DNA of 64,000 nt from contig JAAYBB010000020.1 of assembly GCA_012719075.1 (NCBI GenBank), positions 1 through 64,000 of the forward strand, in the 5' to 3' direction. Shown here one piece after another: positions 24,440 to 33,361 of this stretch. Source of the stretch: Clostridiales bacterium. Lineage in GTDB: Bacteria; Bacillota; Clostridia; Oscillospirales; Feifaniaceae. Positions within the stretch are counted from its first letter, which is position 1; each line of letters starts with the position of its first letter. The notes under the pieces were generated by a model. That model saw nothing but the letters and a program-made list of their open reading frames with translations, made no database searches and was not told where the DNA came from. The translations under genes and the position numbers were made by a program.

Positions 24440-25185
24440 GAAAAGGCAAGCTCGGACCCTGGCTCCTCGCCGCCTCGGCGGCGCTTGCGCTGCCCTGCCT
24501 CGTGCTGACCAGGGCCTCTGCGGCCGGCGCCCTGAACGGGATGGTCACCTCGCTGTTCGGGGAGAACGCCGGGACGCTGGACATCCTGCTGCTGCTCACG
24601 ATCCTGACGCTGCTGCCCTCGATCCTGATCATGCTGACCGGCTTTACGCGCATCATCATCGTGCTCTCCTTCATGCGCAACGCCATCGGCATGCAGCAGA
24701 CGCCGCCCAACCAGGCCCTCGTGGGGCTGGCGCTGTTCCTCACGCTGTTTGTGATGGGGCCCATCACGACCGACATCTACCAGAACGCCTACCTCCCCTA
24801 CGAGGAGGAGCGCATCACGCAGCAGGAGTTCATCGACCTGGCCATGGAGCCGGTCCGCGGCTTCATGATGCGGCAGACCAAGAGCGAGGACTTGCAGTTC
24901 TTCATCAACCTCTCGGGGGAGCCGGTCGAGGACCGCGCGCAGACTCCGAGCCGCGTGCTGATTCCGGCCTTCATGATCAGCGAGATCAAGCAGGCCTTTC
25001 TGATCGGCTTCTTCATCTACATTCCCTTCATTGTGATCGACATGGTGGTGGCCAGCACGCTGATGGCCATGGGCATGATGATGCTGCCGCCCGCCATGAT
25101 CTCGCTGCCCTTCAAGGTGCTGCTCTTTGTGCTGGTGGACGGCTGGCAGCTCGTGATCGGCACGCTGATCCGGAACTTTCGATAG
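24436..25185 (+). CDS. fliP: Flagellar export gate protein FliP
   Basis: A 249-residue gate subunit from GTG 24436, overlapping the fliO stop (GTGA). It has a signal-peptide-like N-terminus (WLLAASAALALPCLVLTRAS), then the FliP family blocks TGFTRIIIVLSFMRNAIGMQ, QTPPNQALVGLALFLTLF, RVLIPAFMISEIKQAFLIGF and MGMMMLPPAMISLPFKVLLF. Four transmembrane helices are expected. It forms the gate with FliQ and FliR. Confidence 0.97.
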   Translation: MRKGKLGPWLLAASAALALPCLVLTRASAAGALNGMVTSLFGENAGTLDILLLLTILTLLPSILIMLTGFTRIIIVLSFMRNAIGMQQTPPNQALVGLALFLTLFVMGPITTDIYQNAYLPYEEERITQQEFIDLAMEPVRGFMMRQTKSEDLQFFINLSGEPVEDRAQTPSRVLIPAFMISEIKQAFLIGFFIYIPFIVIDMVVASTLMAMGMMMLPPAMISLPFKVLLFVLVDGWQLVIGTLIRNFR

Positions 25186-25272
25186 TTGGCGCGCAGCGCG
25201 GCGCCGGATGTGACGGCTGCTGCTGCGCGGGCACAGGGGTACGGGATACACTCGTTACAGGGAGGGCTTGCC

Positions 25273-25542
25273 ATGACCCAGGGCGACGTCATCGCCATCC
25301 TGCAGGACGCCATTTTCACCACGATCAAGGCCTCCATGCCCATGCTGCTGGTGGCCATCGTCGTGGGGCTGATCGTCTCGATCTTTCAGGCCACCACCCA
25401 GATCAACGAGCAGACGCTGGCCTTTGTGCCCAAGATCCTCTGCATCCTGCTGTCCATCCTGTTCTTCGGCGGCTATATCTTAAACACGCTCAGCGACTTT
25501 GTCGTGCGGCTGTACGGCTCGGTCGGCGGCTTTCTCGGGTAG
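25273..25542 (+). CDS. fliQ: Flagellar export gate protein FliQ
   Basis: An 89-residue membrane protein with two helices (MLLVAIVVGLIVSIFQATTQ and KILCILLSILFFGGYILNTL) and the family motif QINEQTLAFVPKI. The ATG at 25273 has GGGAGGGC upstream. Confidence 0.96.
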   Translation: MTQGDVIAILQDAIFTTIKASMPMLLVAIVVGLIVSIFQATTQINEQTLAFVPKILCILLSILFFGGYILNTLSDFVVRLYGSVGGFLG

Positions 25543-25547
25543 CCGGC

Positions 25548-26345
25548 GTGGCTGCGCAGGCGCTGCTCGACAGCCTGCTCCGGCAGGCCGACTACTTTGT
25601 GCTGCTGCTGTTTCGGGTCGGGGGGCTGGTGGTCTCCTCGCCGCTGTTCGGGCGGGTGGGGGTGCCGGCACAGGCCAAGACCGGGCTGGTGCTCTCGCTG
25701 ACGCTGCTGTTCTTCACGCTGCTGCCGCAGCCGGCGCCGATTGTCTACTCCTCGCTGTTCGGCTACGGGCTGATCCTGTTTCGCGAGGTGCTGATCGGCA
25801 TTGCGCTGGCCTTTGTGACCAACCTGTTCTTTTCGCTGACCTTTGTGGCCGGCCAGCTGATCGACATGCAGATCGGCTTTGGCATTGTCAACGTGTACGA
25901 CCAGCAGAACAACACGCAAATTCCGATGGTCGGCAACCTCTACAACCTGACGCTGCTGATCGTCTTCTTCGCGGCGGGCGGGCACCGGCGCCTGTTCGCC
26001 ATCTTGTACACCACGCTGCAGCGGCTGCCGGTGGGCAGCCTGTCGGCGGCGCCGCAAATCGGGCTGGTGGCGCTCGAGCTCTTTTCCAAGAGCTTTTTGC
26101 TGGGCGTGCAGGTGGCGCTGCCCATCATCGCCTCGGGGCTCATTTTGGAGCTGTGCTTCGGCGTGCTGATCCGCACGGTGCCCCAGATGAACATGTTTGT
26201 GGTGGGCATCCCGGCCAAGATCGTGATCGGCTTTGTGATCCTCTGGGCCTGCGTGCCGGTCTTTGTCCACTTTGGCGAGCAGCTCTTTGACCAGATGTTC
26301 CTGGGCGTGGAGCAGATGTTTGCCACCTTTGCGGGGGTCCCATGA
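25548..26345 (+). CDS. fliR: Flagellar export gate protein FliR
   Basis: A 265-residue gate subunit with several helices. The GTG at 25548, five bases past the fliQ stop, is the best start. Family segments are LLFRVGGLVVSSPLFGRVGV, FREVLIGIALAFVTNLFFSL and VAGQLIDMQIGFGIVNVYDQ. The end overlaps the flhB start by 4 bases (ATGA). Confidence 0.94.
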   Translation: MAAQALLDSLLRQADYFVLLLFRVGGLVVSSPLFGRVGVPAQAKTGLVLSLTLLFFTLLPQPAPIVYSSLFGYGLILFREVLIGIALAFVTNLFFSLTFVAGQLIDMQIGFGIVNVYDQQNNTQIPMVGNLYNLTLLIVFFAAGGHRRLFAILYTTLQRLPVGSLSAAPQIGLVALELFSKSFLLGVQVALPIIASGLILELCFGVLIRTVPQMNMFVVGIPAKIVIGFVILWACVPVFVHFGEQLFDQMFLGVEQMFATFAGVP

Positions 26346-27430
26346 ACCAGGGCGGCGGAGAAAAAACCGAAAAGGCAACCCCCAAAAAGCGGCGTGAGGC
26401 CAGGGAGCGCGGACAGGTGCTGCGCAGCACCGAGCTCAACACCGCCTTTTGCTGCCTCGTGATGTTCGGCTTTTTGCTGCTGTACTGGCCCACCTTCATG
26501 GAGCAGATGGCCGGGGTGCTGCGCGGCTACCTGGGCGCCGCCGTGCAGAGCGGACAGGGCGGGGTGTTCGACACCCGGGCGGTGGGGCGGCTGTTCCTGA
26601 ACGTGCTGCTGAGCTTCTGCCGGTTGGTGCTGCCCATCTTCGGGCTTTCGATCCTGGCCGGCCTGCTGGTCAACCTGCTGCAGGTGGGCACGCTGTTCAC
26701 CACCAAGACCCTTGAACCCAAGCTCGAGCGCATCAGCCTGGTCAAGGGCTTTGCCCGCATCTTCTCCACGCGCACGCTGTTCGAGCTGGCCAAGTCCATG
26801 CTCAAGGTCGTCGTGCTGGGCTACGTGCTCTACCAGGAGTACCGCAAGCGGCTGTTCACCTTTCCGGCCATGGTGGGGCAGGCCCTGGGCCCCGGACTGC
26901 TGGCCGTGATGAACACGGCCTTTTCGGTGGCGCTGCGCATGAGCATGGCGCTGGCCGTGCTGGCCGCGCTGGACTTTTTGTACCAGTGGTGGAAGTACGA
27001 GCACGACTTGATGATGAGCAAGCAGGAGGTCAAGGAGGAGTACAAGCTGACCGAGGGGGACCCCAAGATCAAGGGGCGCATCCGCCAGAAGCAGCGCGAG
27101 ATGAGCGCCATGCGCATGATGGACCAGGTGCCGACCGCCGACGTGGTCATCACCAACCCCACCCACTACGCCATTGCGCTGCGCTACCGCGAGGGGATCG
27201 ACAGCGCGCCGGTCGTGGTGGCCAAGGGCAAGGACTTCCTGGCCCGCAAGATCAAGGAGCGGGCGCGCGAGCACCGCATCGAGCTGGTGGAGGACCGCGC
27301 GCTGGCTCAGGCCCTCTACCAGGTCTGCGAGCCGGGCAGTGAGATCCCAGCCGAGTTCTACCAGGCCGTGGCCGACATCCTCGTGTTCATCTACCGGCAG
27401 AAAAACCGCATCAGGAGGGAAGCGCAGTGA
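26342..27430 (+). CDS. flhB: Flagellar export switch protein FlhB
   Basis: A 362-residue membrane protein controlling substrate specificity of export. The N-terminus GGGEKTEKATPKKRREARER is canonical, four membrane helices follow, and the cytoplasmic tail has the autocleavage site NPTH at 272-275. A separate tail-like homologue occurs at 13427. It overlaps fliR and flhA by 4 bases on each side, so the three are translationally coupled. Confidence 0.97.
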   Translation: MNQGGGEKTEKATPKKRREARERGQVLRSTELNTAFCCLVMFGFLLLYWPTFMEQMAGVLRGYLGAAVQSGQGGVFDTRAVGRLFLNVLLSFCRLVLPIFGLSILAGLLVNLLQVGTLFTTKTLEPKLERISLVKGFARIFSTRTLFELAKSMLKVVVLGYVLYQEYRKRLFTFPAMVGQALGPGLLAVMNTAFSVALRMSMALAVLAALDFLYQWWKYEHDLMMSKQEVKEEYKLTEGDPKIKGRIRQKQREMSAMRMMDQVPTADVVITNPTHYAIALRYREGIDSAPVVVAKGKDFLARKIKERAREHRIELVEDRALAQALYQVCEPGSEIPAEFYQAVADILVFIYRQKNRIRREAQ

Positions 27431-29469
27431 ACCGCATCAAGACGACCGACGTGGCCTTTGCCATCGGCATCATGGGCGTGATCATGCTGTTCATCATCCG
27501 GCTCTCCCCCTTTTTCATGGACACGCTGCTGATCATCAACATCGCGCTGTCGCTGCTGATCATGATGATTGCGCTCAACATCAAAGAGCCGCTTGAGTTT
27601 TCGATCTTCCCCACGCTGCTGCTGCTCATCACGCTGTTTCGGCTGGCCCTCAACTTCTCCTCCACCCGCCTGATCCTGGGCAACGGCGGCAACGCCGGCA
27701 ACGTGATCCGCACCTTCGGCAGCATCGTCATCGGCGACAACCTCGTGGTCGGCATCATTTTATTCGTCATCATCCTGTTCATCCAGTTCATCGTCATCAC
27801 CAAGGGCGCCGAGCGCGTGGCCGAGGTCTCGGCCCGCTTCACGCTGGACGCCATGCCCGGCAAGCAGATGGCCATTGACGCCGACCTCAACAGCGGCACC
27901 ATCGACGAGGGCCGCGCCAGGGAGCGCCGCGCCGCCGTGCAGGCCGAGGCCGACTTCCACGGCGCCATGGACGGCGCCAGCAAGTTCATCAAGGGCGCGG
28001 CCGTGGCCAGCCTGCTGATCACGGTCATCAACATCGTGGGCGGGCTGATCATCGGCATGGTCACGATGGACCGCACGGCCGGCGAGGTGGTGCGCATCTT
28101 CACGCTGGCCACGGTCGGCGACGGCCTGGTCAGCCAGATTCCGGCGCTGCTGATCTCGACGGCCTCGGGCATCCTGGTCACCCGCTCGGCCGGCGAGACC
28201 ACCTTCGGCGCCCAGGCCCTCGGCCAGCTGTTCGGCAACCCCAGCGTGCTGGTCATCACCGGCCTGCTGGTGCTGTTTTTAAGCCTGGTCTCGGGCCTGC
28301 CGCGCACCCCGATCTTCGCGATTGCGGCCGCGCTGATCTCTGTCGGCTACAGCCGCATGCGCGCGGTGCAGCAGCAGGCCGGCATCGTGCAGGAGGACCA
28401 GGCCGAGCAGGCGGCGCAGGAGAAGCGCCGGCCCGAGAGCGTGACCGCGCTGCTGCAGGTCGACCCCATCGAGCTGGAGTTCGGCTACGGCATCGTGCCG
28501 ATGGTGGACGTCTCGCAGGGGGGCGATCTGCTCGACCGCGTGGTCATGATCCGCCGGCAGTGCGCGCTCGACCTCGGCGTCATCGTGCCGGCCATCCGCC
28601 TGCGCGACAACATCCAGCTCTCGGCCAGCGCCTACGTCATCAAGATCAAGGGGGTCGAGGTGGCCCGCGGCGAGGTCATGGCCGACTACCTGCTGGCCAT
28701 CTCGACCGGCGAGGTGGAGGAGGAGATCTACGGCATTCCGACCGTCGAGCCCACCTTCGGCCTGCCGGCCCTGTGGATTCCGCGCAGCGAGCGCGAGAGC
28801 GCCGAGCTCTTCGGCTACTCCACGATCGACCCGCCCTCGGTCATCGCCACGCACCTGACCGAGGTCATCAAGAAGTACGGGCACGAGCTGCTCAACCGCC
28901 AGATGGTGCAGACGCTGATGGACAACCTGCGCCGGCAGCAGCCGGCCCTGGTCGACGAGGTGGTGCCCAAGCTCTTCTCGCTCGGCGAGGTGCAGAAGGT
29001 GCTGGCCGGTCTGCTGCACGAGAACATCCCGATCCGCGACATGGCCACCATCGTCGAGACGCTGGGCGACTACGGCGGCCTGACCCGGGACACCGACCTG
29101 CTGACCGAGTACGCGCGCCAGGCGCTGCGCCGCACCATCTCAAGGCGCTTTATCCCCGAGGACGAGGCCCACGTCATCACGCTGGACCCCTCGCTGGAGC
29201 AGCTGGTGGTGGAGCACACCAAGCAGTCGGAGCACGGCAGCTACCTGGCGCTGGAGCCGGCGCAGATCCACACGATCTTCGACCGGCTGCGCGAGCTGCT
29301 CGAGCGCCTGCGGGACCGGGGCCTGTCGCCCATCATCCTGACCTCGCCGCTGGTGCGGCGCCAGTTCCGCCGGATTGCCGAGCAGGTGTCCCCCGAGCTG
29401 GTGGTGCTCTCCTTCAATGAAATCGAACAGGGCGTTCAGGTCTATTCGGAAGGGGTCGTGAGACTGTAA
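27427..29469 (+). CDS. flhA: Flagellar export gate protein FlhA
   Basis: A 680-residue export component that receives chaperone-substrate complexes. The GTG start at 27427 overlaps the flhB stop. The N-terminal half has eight expected helices and the FHIPEP signature region (LFRLALNFSSTRLILGNGGN). A cytoplasmic loop contains DAMPGKQMAIDADLNSGTID. The C-terminal domain (EFGYGIVPMVDVSQGGDLLD onward) is complete. The stop shares a base with the flhF start. Confidence 0.97.
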   Translation: MNRIKTTDVAFAIGIMGVIMLFIIRLSPFFMDTLLIINIALSLLIMMIALNIKEPLEFSIFPTLLLLITLFRLALNFSSTRLILGNGGNAGNVIRTFGSIVIGDNLVVGIILFVIILFIQFIVITKGAERVAEVSARFTLDAMPGKQMAIDADLNSGTIDEGRARERRAAVQAEADFHGAMDGASKFIKGAAVASLLITVINIVGGLIIGMVTMDRTAGEVVRIFTLATVGDGLVSQIPALLISTASGILVTRSAGETTFGAQALGQLFGNPSVLVITGLLVLFLSLVSGLPRTPIFAIAAALISVGYSRMRAVQQQAGIVQEDQAEQAAQEKRRPESVTALLQVDPIELEFGYGIVPMVDVSQGGDLLDRVVMIRRQCALDLGVIVPAIRLRDNIQLSASAYVIKIKGVEVARGEVMADYLLAISTGEVEEEIYGIPTVEPTFGLPALWIPRSERESAELFGYSTIDPPSVIATHLTEVIKKYGHELLNRQMVQTLMDNLRRQQPALVDEVVPKLFSLGEVQKVLAGLLHENIPIRDMATIVETLGDYGGLTRDTDLLTEYARQALRRTISRRFIPEDEAHVITLDPSLEQLVVEHTKQSEHGSYLALEPAQIHTIFDRLRELLERLRDRGLSPIILTSPLVRRQFRRIAEQVSPELVVLSFNEIEQGVQVYSEGVVRL

Positions 29470-30641
29470 TGCTGGTCAAACGCTATCAGGCCGCCGACAT
29501 GCAGGCGGCCATGGACACCATCATCAAGGAGCTGGGGTCGGACGCCGTGGTGCTCGACAGTAAAAAGGTGCGCCCAAAGGGGCTGGCCCACCTGTTTACC
29601 AAGCCGCTGGTGGAGGTCATGGTGGCCTACGACCCCGGCAAGACCCCGGCGGCGCTGCGCAAGGCGGCCTACCAGGGGCAGGGCGTCGGACTTCCCCCCG
29701 AGCGGCCTCGCCGCGAGCCGCCGGCGCCCGTGCGCGAAGCGGCGGGGGGCGCCGCGCAAAACGGGGAGCAGCTGCAGGAGCTGGACCGGCGCATCAGCTC
29801 GCTCGACCGGATGCTGGGGGACTTCATGGACAAGTTCTCCTACGTCAAGCGGGACATCACCTACGACTACGCCCCCGAGGTGCAGGCGCTGGTCGGCAAG
29901 CTGGTTGAAAACCAGGTCAGGGAGGAGCTGGCCCACGCGCTGGCCAGGGAGACCGAGGCCATTTTGCGCACGCAGCCCGAGTCGCCCCCGCGCGAGGTCA
30001 TGGAGCATTTGCTGCTGGAGCTGCTGGGCCAGCCAGAGCCCATCTCGCCCAAGAAGTTCAAGCGCAAGGTCATTTTGCTGGTGGGGCCCACCGGCGTCGG
30101 CAAGACCACCACGCTGGTCAAGCTGGCCGCCAACTTTTCGGTCAAGCAGAAAAAGCGGGTCGGCATCATCAACACCGACACCTTCCGCATTGCGGCGCAG
30201 GAGCAGATCAAGACCTACGCCGACATCCTGAGCATCCCGCTGGCCGTGGCCTATCAGAAGTCGGAGCTGGCCGAGGCGCTGGCCTCGATGGAGGACCTCG
30301 AGGTGGTCTTCATCGACACGGCCGGCAAAAAGCCGGGGGACGTCCAGCACCAGGAGGACATCGGCGGCATCATCGCTGTGGCCAACCCCGAGGACGTGCT
30401 GCTCTGCGTGTCGGCCGCCACCGGCTTTGCCCCGCTCAAGGAGGTGGTGGACACCTACGCCTTCATCGAGGACTTCAGGCTGCTGGTGACCAAGCTGGAC
30501 GAGACCCGCTACCGCGGCGGCATCCTCAACCTGCGCTGGTACGCCAAAAAGAATCTGGCCTACGTCACGACCGGACAAAATGTGCCCGACGACATTGAGA
30601 AGATCGACATACAGTCCATTGTGGACGAGTTGCTGCGATAG
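29469..30641 (+). CDS. flhF: SRP-family GTPase FlhF
   Basis: A 390-residue GTPase that sets flagellar placement. The ATG overlaps the last base of flhA. The N-terminal B domain (MLVKRYQAADMQAAMDTIIK) is followed by an N domain and a G domain with G1 GPTGVGKTTT, NTDTFRIAAQEQ and FIDTAGKKPGD, then TKLDETRYRGG as the specificity loop. Intact nucleotide motifs imply activity. FlhG, the next gene, is its usual activator. Confidence 0.96.
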   Translation: MLVKRYQAADMQAAMDTIIKELGSDAVVLDSKKVRPKGLAHLFTKPLVEVMVAYDPGKTPAALRKAAYQGQGVGLPPERPRREPPAPVREAAGGAAQNGEQLQELDRRISSLDRMLGDFMDKFSYVKRDITYDYAPEVQALVGKLVENQVREELAHALARETEAILRTQPESPPREVMEHLLLELLGQPEPISPKKFKRKVILLVGPTGVGKTTTLVKLAANFSVKQKKRVGIINTDTFRIAAQEQIKTYADILSIPLAVAYQKSELAEALASMEDLEVVFIDTAGKKPGDVQHQEDIGGIIAVANPEDVLLCVSAATGFAPLKEVVDTYAFIEDFRLLVTKLDETRYRGGILNLRWYAKKNLAYVTTGQNVPDDIEKIDIQSIVDELLR

Positions 30642-30731
30642 ACGGTCCTGTGCACAGCTGGCGGGACGGCCAAAAGGCGCCCGCGGGCTGAGCCCGACAG
30701 CGGGGGGACCGGGAGATTTTCAAAGAGGCGT

Positions 30732-31604
30732 GTGGATATGAGAAAAGAGTTGCAGGATCAGGCGCAGCCGCTGCGCGACCTGATGAACCGGCAGGAACGG
30801 CCGCCAGGGCAGGTCGAGGTCATCGCCGTCGCCAGCGGCAAGGGGGGCGTCGGCAAGTCCAGCCTCAGCGTCAACCTGGCCATTGCGCTGAGCACCCTCG
30901 GCCGGCGGGTGCTGGTGGTGGACGCCGACTTTGGGCTGGCCAATGTCGACGTCATGCTGGGGGTCAGCACGCGGTACAACCTGGGCCACCTGCTGCGCGG
31001 CGAGCGCAAGCTGACCGAGATCATCCAGGAGGGGCACGCGGGCGTGCGCTTCATCTCGGGCGGCTCGGGCGTCTACGAGCTCACCCGCATGGGGGAGGAG
31101 CAGCTGCAGGCCGTGGTGGGGGGCCTGCTGGGCATGCGGGACCCGGCCGACATCATCCTGTTCGACCTCGGGGCCGGCATCAACGAAAACATCCTGCAGC
31201 TGATCGGGGCGGCCTCGGAGCTGGTGGTGGTGGCCACGCCCGAGCCCACCGCCATCCTCGACGCCTACGCGCTGGTCAAGACGGTCTGCGAGCGCTGCCC
31301 CTCCACGCCGATGCGGCTGGTCATGAACAAGGGCGAGAGCCGCAAGGAGGCGCAAAACGCCATGGACAGCTTTCAGCTCATTGTCAAGCGATACCTCAAC
31401 CGGGACATCTGCGCGCTTGGCCACGTGCTGTTCGACAGCGAGATGACCCGCGCCATCAAGCGCCAGGTGCCGCTGGTCATCAGCCACCCAAACAGCGCGG
31501 CGGCCAGGGACATCCGGGCCATCGCCCAGTCGCTGCTGGACCTGCCCAAAGAGCCGCGCCCGGCCAACCTGCTGTCAAGGCTGTTTTCAAAGTGGCTGGG
31601 CTGA
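30732..31604 (+). CDS. flhG: MinD-like ATPase FlhG (YlxH)
   Basis: A 290-residue ATPase controlling flagellar number together with FlhF. GTG 30732 or ATG 30738 is the start. The N-terminal helix (QAQPLRDLMNRQE) resembles the FlhF-activating segment. The deviant Walker A is ASGKGGVGKSSLSVNLA, followed by VDADFGLANVDVMLG and ILFDLGAGIN. The C-terminus ends with an amphipathic stretch (NLLSRLFSKWLG), fitting a membrane-targeting helix. Confidence 0.95.
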   Translation: MDMRKELQDQAQPLRDLMNRQERPPGQVEVIAVASGKGGVGKSSLSVNLAIALSTLGRRVLVVDADFGLANVDVMLGVSTRYNLGHLLRGERKLTEIIQEGHAGVRFISGGSGVYELTRMGEEQLQAVVGGLLGMRDPADIILFDLGAGINENILQLIGAASELVVVATPEPTAILDAYALVKTVCERCPSTPMRLVMNKGESRKEAQNAMDSFQLIVKRYLNRDICALGHVLFDSEMTRAIKRQVPLVISHPNSAAARDIRAIAQSLLDLPKEPRPANLLSRLFSKWLG

Positions 31605-31623
31605 GGGAAATTCGGGTGCGGTT

Positions 31624-32391
31624 GTGCCCTTGTCTGTCAAACTGTCTAGAGTGGGATGTTGCGGTGTGAATATTGGAAAAAAAGCGTTGAATTTCAAAGC
31701 GATGAACGACAGCAAGCTCCCGGTGATCGGGGACAAGCTGGAGCTCTGCATGGAGAAGGCCCCCCCCTATCGAACCCAGCTCGAGGACATCGATCGGGAG
31801 GGGAACTACCTGGTGCCGCCGCCCCAGTACCGCAGGGTGCAGATGGAGTACGAGGTTGGGCAGGCGCTCGAGGCCTTCTATTTCCGGCACAACGGGCGGT
31901 ATGGCTTTCGGGCGCAGGTGGTGGGCACGAAGGAACAGGGCGAGCTGTGCTTCCTGGTGCTGCGGCGCACGTCGGAGCCCTACCGGCAGCAGCGCAGGGA
32001 GTCCTTCCGGCTGCCGATCTCGCTCAAAATCGTGGTGCGGCCGGCCGTGGCCGGCCCCTTTCCGCTGCACCCCGACGGCGAGGACATGCGGCTCGAACGC
32101 ATGTTCAAGACCGAAAACCTCAGCGAGACCGGGCTTGGCTTCAAGACCAGCAGGAGGAGCTACGAGGTGGGCGAGCTCCTCTACATCAACCTCTACTTCG
32201 GCAGCAAGGCAACCTCCGCGCCGATCGAGTTTTACGCACAGGTCTGCCGCCGGGAGCTGGTCGACCGCGAGGCGCAGACCTACTTTATCGGGGTCAAGTT
32301 TCTCAGGGTCGGCGAGGATGTGCGGCAGATGATCGCGCGCTTTGTGCTGCGGGAGCAGCAGGAGCTCATCCGGCGCAGGCCGCCCCCGTAG
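31624..32391 (+). CDS. ycgR: YcgR-type PilZ (c-di-GMP-binding) flagellar brake protein
   Basis: Up to 255 residues; the start is uncertain (GTG 31624, an in-frame GTG near 31666, or ATG 31702). The N-terminal YcgR domain (VIGDKLELCMEKAPPYRTQL) is followed by a PilZ domain with both c-di-GMP motifs, RRESFRLPI (RxxxR) and NLSETGLGF (NxSxxG). Such proteins slow or stop the motor when c-di-GMP rises. It sits between flhG and sigD. Binding should be possible because the motif residues are intact. Confidence 0.88.
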   Translation: MPLSVKLSRVGCCGVNIGKKALNFKAMNDSKLPVIGDKLELCMEKAPPYRTQLEDIDREGNYLVPPPQYRRVQMEYEVGQALEAFYFRHNGRYGFRAQVVGTKEQGELCFLVLRRTSEPYRQQRRESFRLPISLKIVVRPAVAGPFPLHPDGEDMRLERMFKTENLSETGLGFKTSRRSYEVGELLYINLYFGSKATSAPIEFYAQVCRRELVDREAQTYFIGVKFLRVGEDVRQMIARFVLREQQELIRRRPPP

Positions 32392-32489
32392 GGGGGGGCC
32401 GACAAGGCCGGGGAGGACGAGCCCAAGAAAACGGACTGATTGACGGCAGCCAAAGCGTACGGGCAACAATGCGGAAGGGGGTGAGCCGG

Positions 32490-33266
32490 ATGACCGAACG
32501 GGCGCTGAAGACGGTGGGCATGCTGGACGAGGAGGAGCTCTTCAGGCTCTGGAACCGGTTTAAGCAGACCGGCGACGAGCGGGCCAAGGATGCGCTGCTG
32601 CTGCACTATGTGCAGCTGGTCAAGCGGGTGGTCCGCCGCATGATGCCCAAGTACAACGGCTACATCGAGTATGACGACCTGGTCAACTCCGGCATCCTCG
32701 GGCTCATCGACGCCGTGGACAAGTTCGACCTCAAGCAGGGCGTCAAGTTCGAGACCTACGCGATCATCCGCATCCGCGGAGAGATCTTGGACCACATGCG
32801 CGCGCAGGACTGGGCGCCCTCGAGCATGCGCAAAAAGCTCAACACGATTGAGAGCGCCTACGAGCTTTTAGAGAGCGAGCAGGGGCGGCCGCCGACCGAC
32901 GAGCGGCTGGCGGAGGCCGTCAACATGTCAGTGGGCGACGTACAGAAGATGCTGGCCAAGAATCACCTGTTCAGCGTGGTCAGCTTTGAGGACGCCCTCA
33001 GCACGGGGCAGCAGGCCGCCGACCTGGCCATGACCGAGGACCAGACCCCCGAGAGCATCCTGCTGCGCAGCGAGCTGAGGCGCATCCTGGCCGACGCCAT
33101 CGAGGAGCTGCCCGAAAAGGAGCGGCTGGTCATCACGCTCTACTACTACGAGGAGCTGCTGCTCAAGGAGATTGCCGAAATCCTCGGCGTGACCGAGTCG
33201 CGGGTGTCGCAGGTGCACTCCAAGGCGCTCGCCCGCATGAGGGGCCGGCTTGAGAAGTCGTTGTAA
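32490..33266 (+). CDS. sigD: Flagellar sigma factor SigD (FliA/sigma-28)
   Basis: A 258-residue sigma-70-family factor for late flagellar genes. The ATG at 32490 has GGAAGGGGGTGAG upstream; a slightly earlier start is possible. Region 2 is YNGYIEYDDLVNSGILGLID plus VKFETYAIIRIRGEILDHMR. Region 3 is SSMRKKLNTIESAYELLESE. Region 4 is LPEKERLVITLYYYEELLLK with EIAEILGVTESRVSQVHSKA. Matching promoters occur at 16619 and 45684, and possibly 36212. Its antagonist FlgM is at 38462. Confidence 0.96.
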   Translation: MTERALKTVGMLDEEELFRLWNRFKQTGDERAKDALLLHYVQLVKRVVRRMMPKYNGYIEYDDLVNSGILGLIDAVDKFDLKQGVKFETYAIIRIRGEILDHMRAQDWAPSSMRKKLNTIESAYELLESEQGRPPTDERLAEAVNMSVGDVQKMLAKNHLFSVVSFEDALSTGQQAADLAMTEDQTPESILLRSELRRILADAIEELPEKERLVITLYYYEELLLKEIAEILGVTESRVSQVHSKALARMRGRLEKSL

Positions 33267-33361
33267 ACGGCTGCGCGGGGCGAGGGGCCTTGATGGGCCG
33301 CACCGGCGGCAAGGGGAGGCAAAAACAGCGCTCGGAGAGCGCGGCGAGGGGAGGGCCCTGT

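Noticed and set aside
24234-25547. Upstream extension of the fliR frame across fliO, fliP and fliQ
   Set aside because: The extension is Arg/Ala-rich nonsense out of frame with three real genes. FliR begins at the GTG at 25548 directly after the fliQ stop.
31656-32489. Long N-terminal extension of sigD
   Set aside because: It overlaps the PilZ gene in another frame and has no sigma-factor character. The ATG at 32490 with its ribosome site fits the family length.
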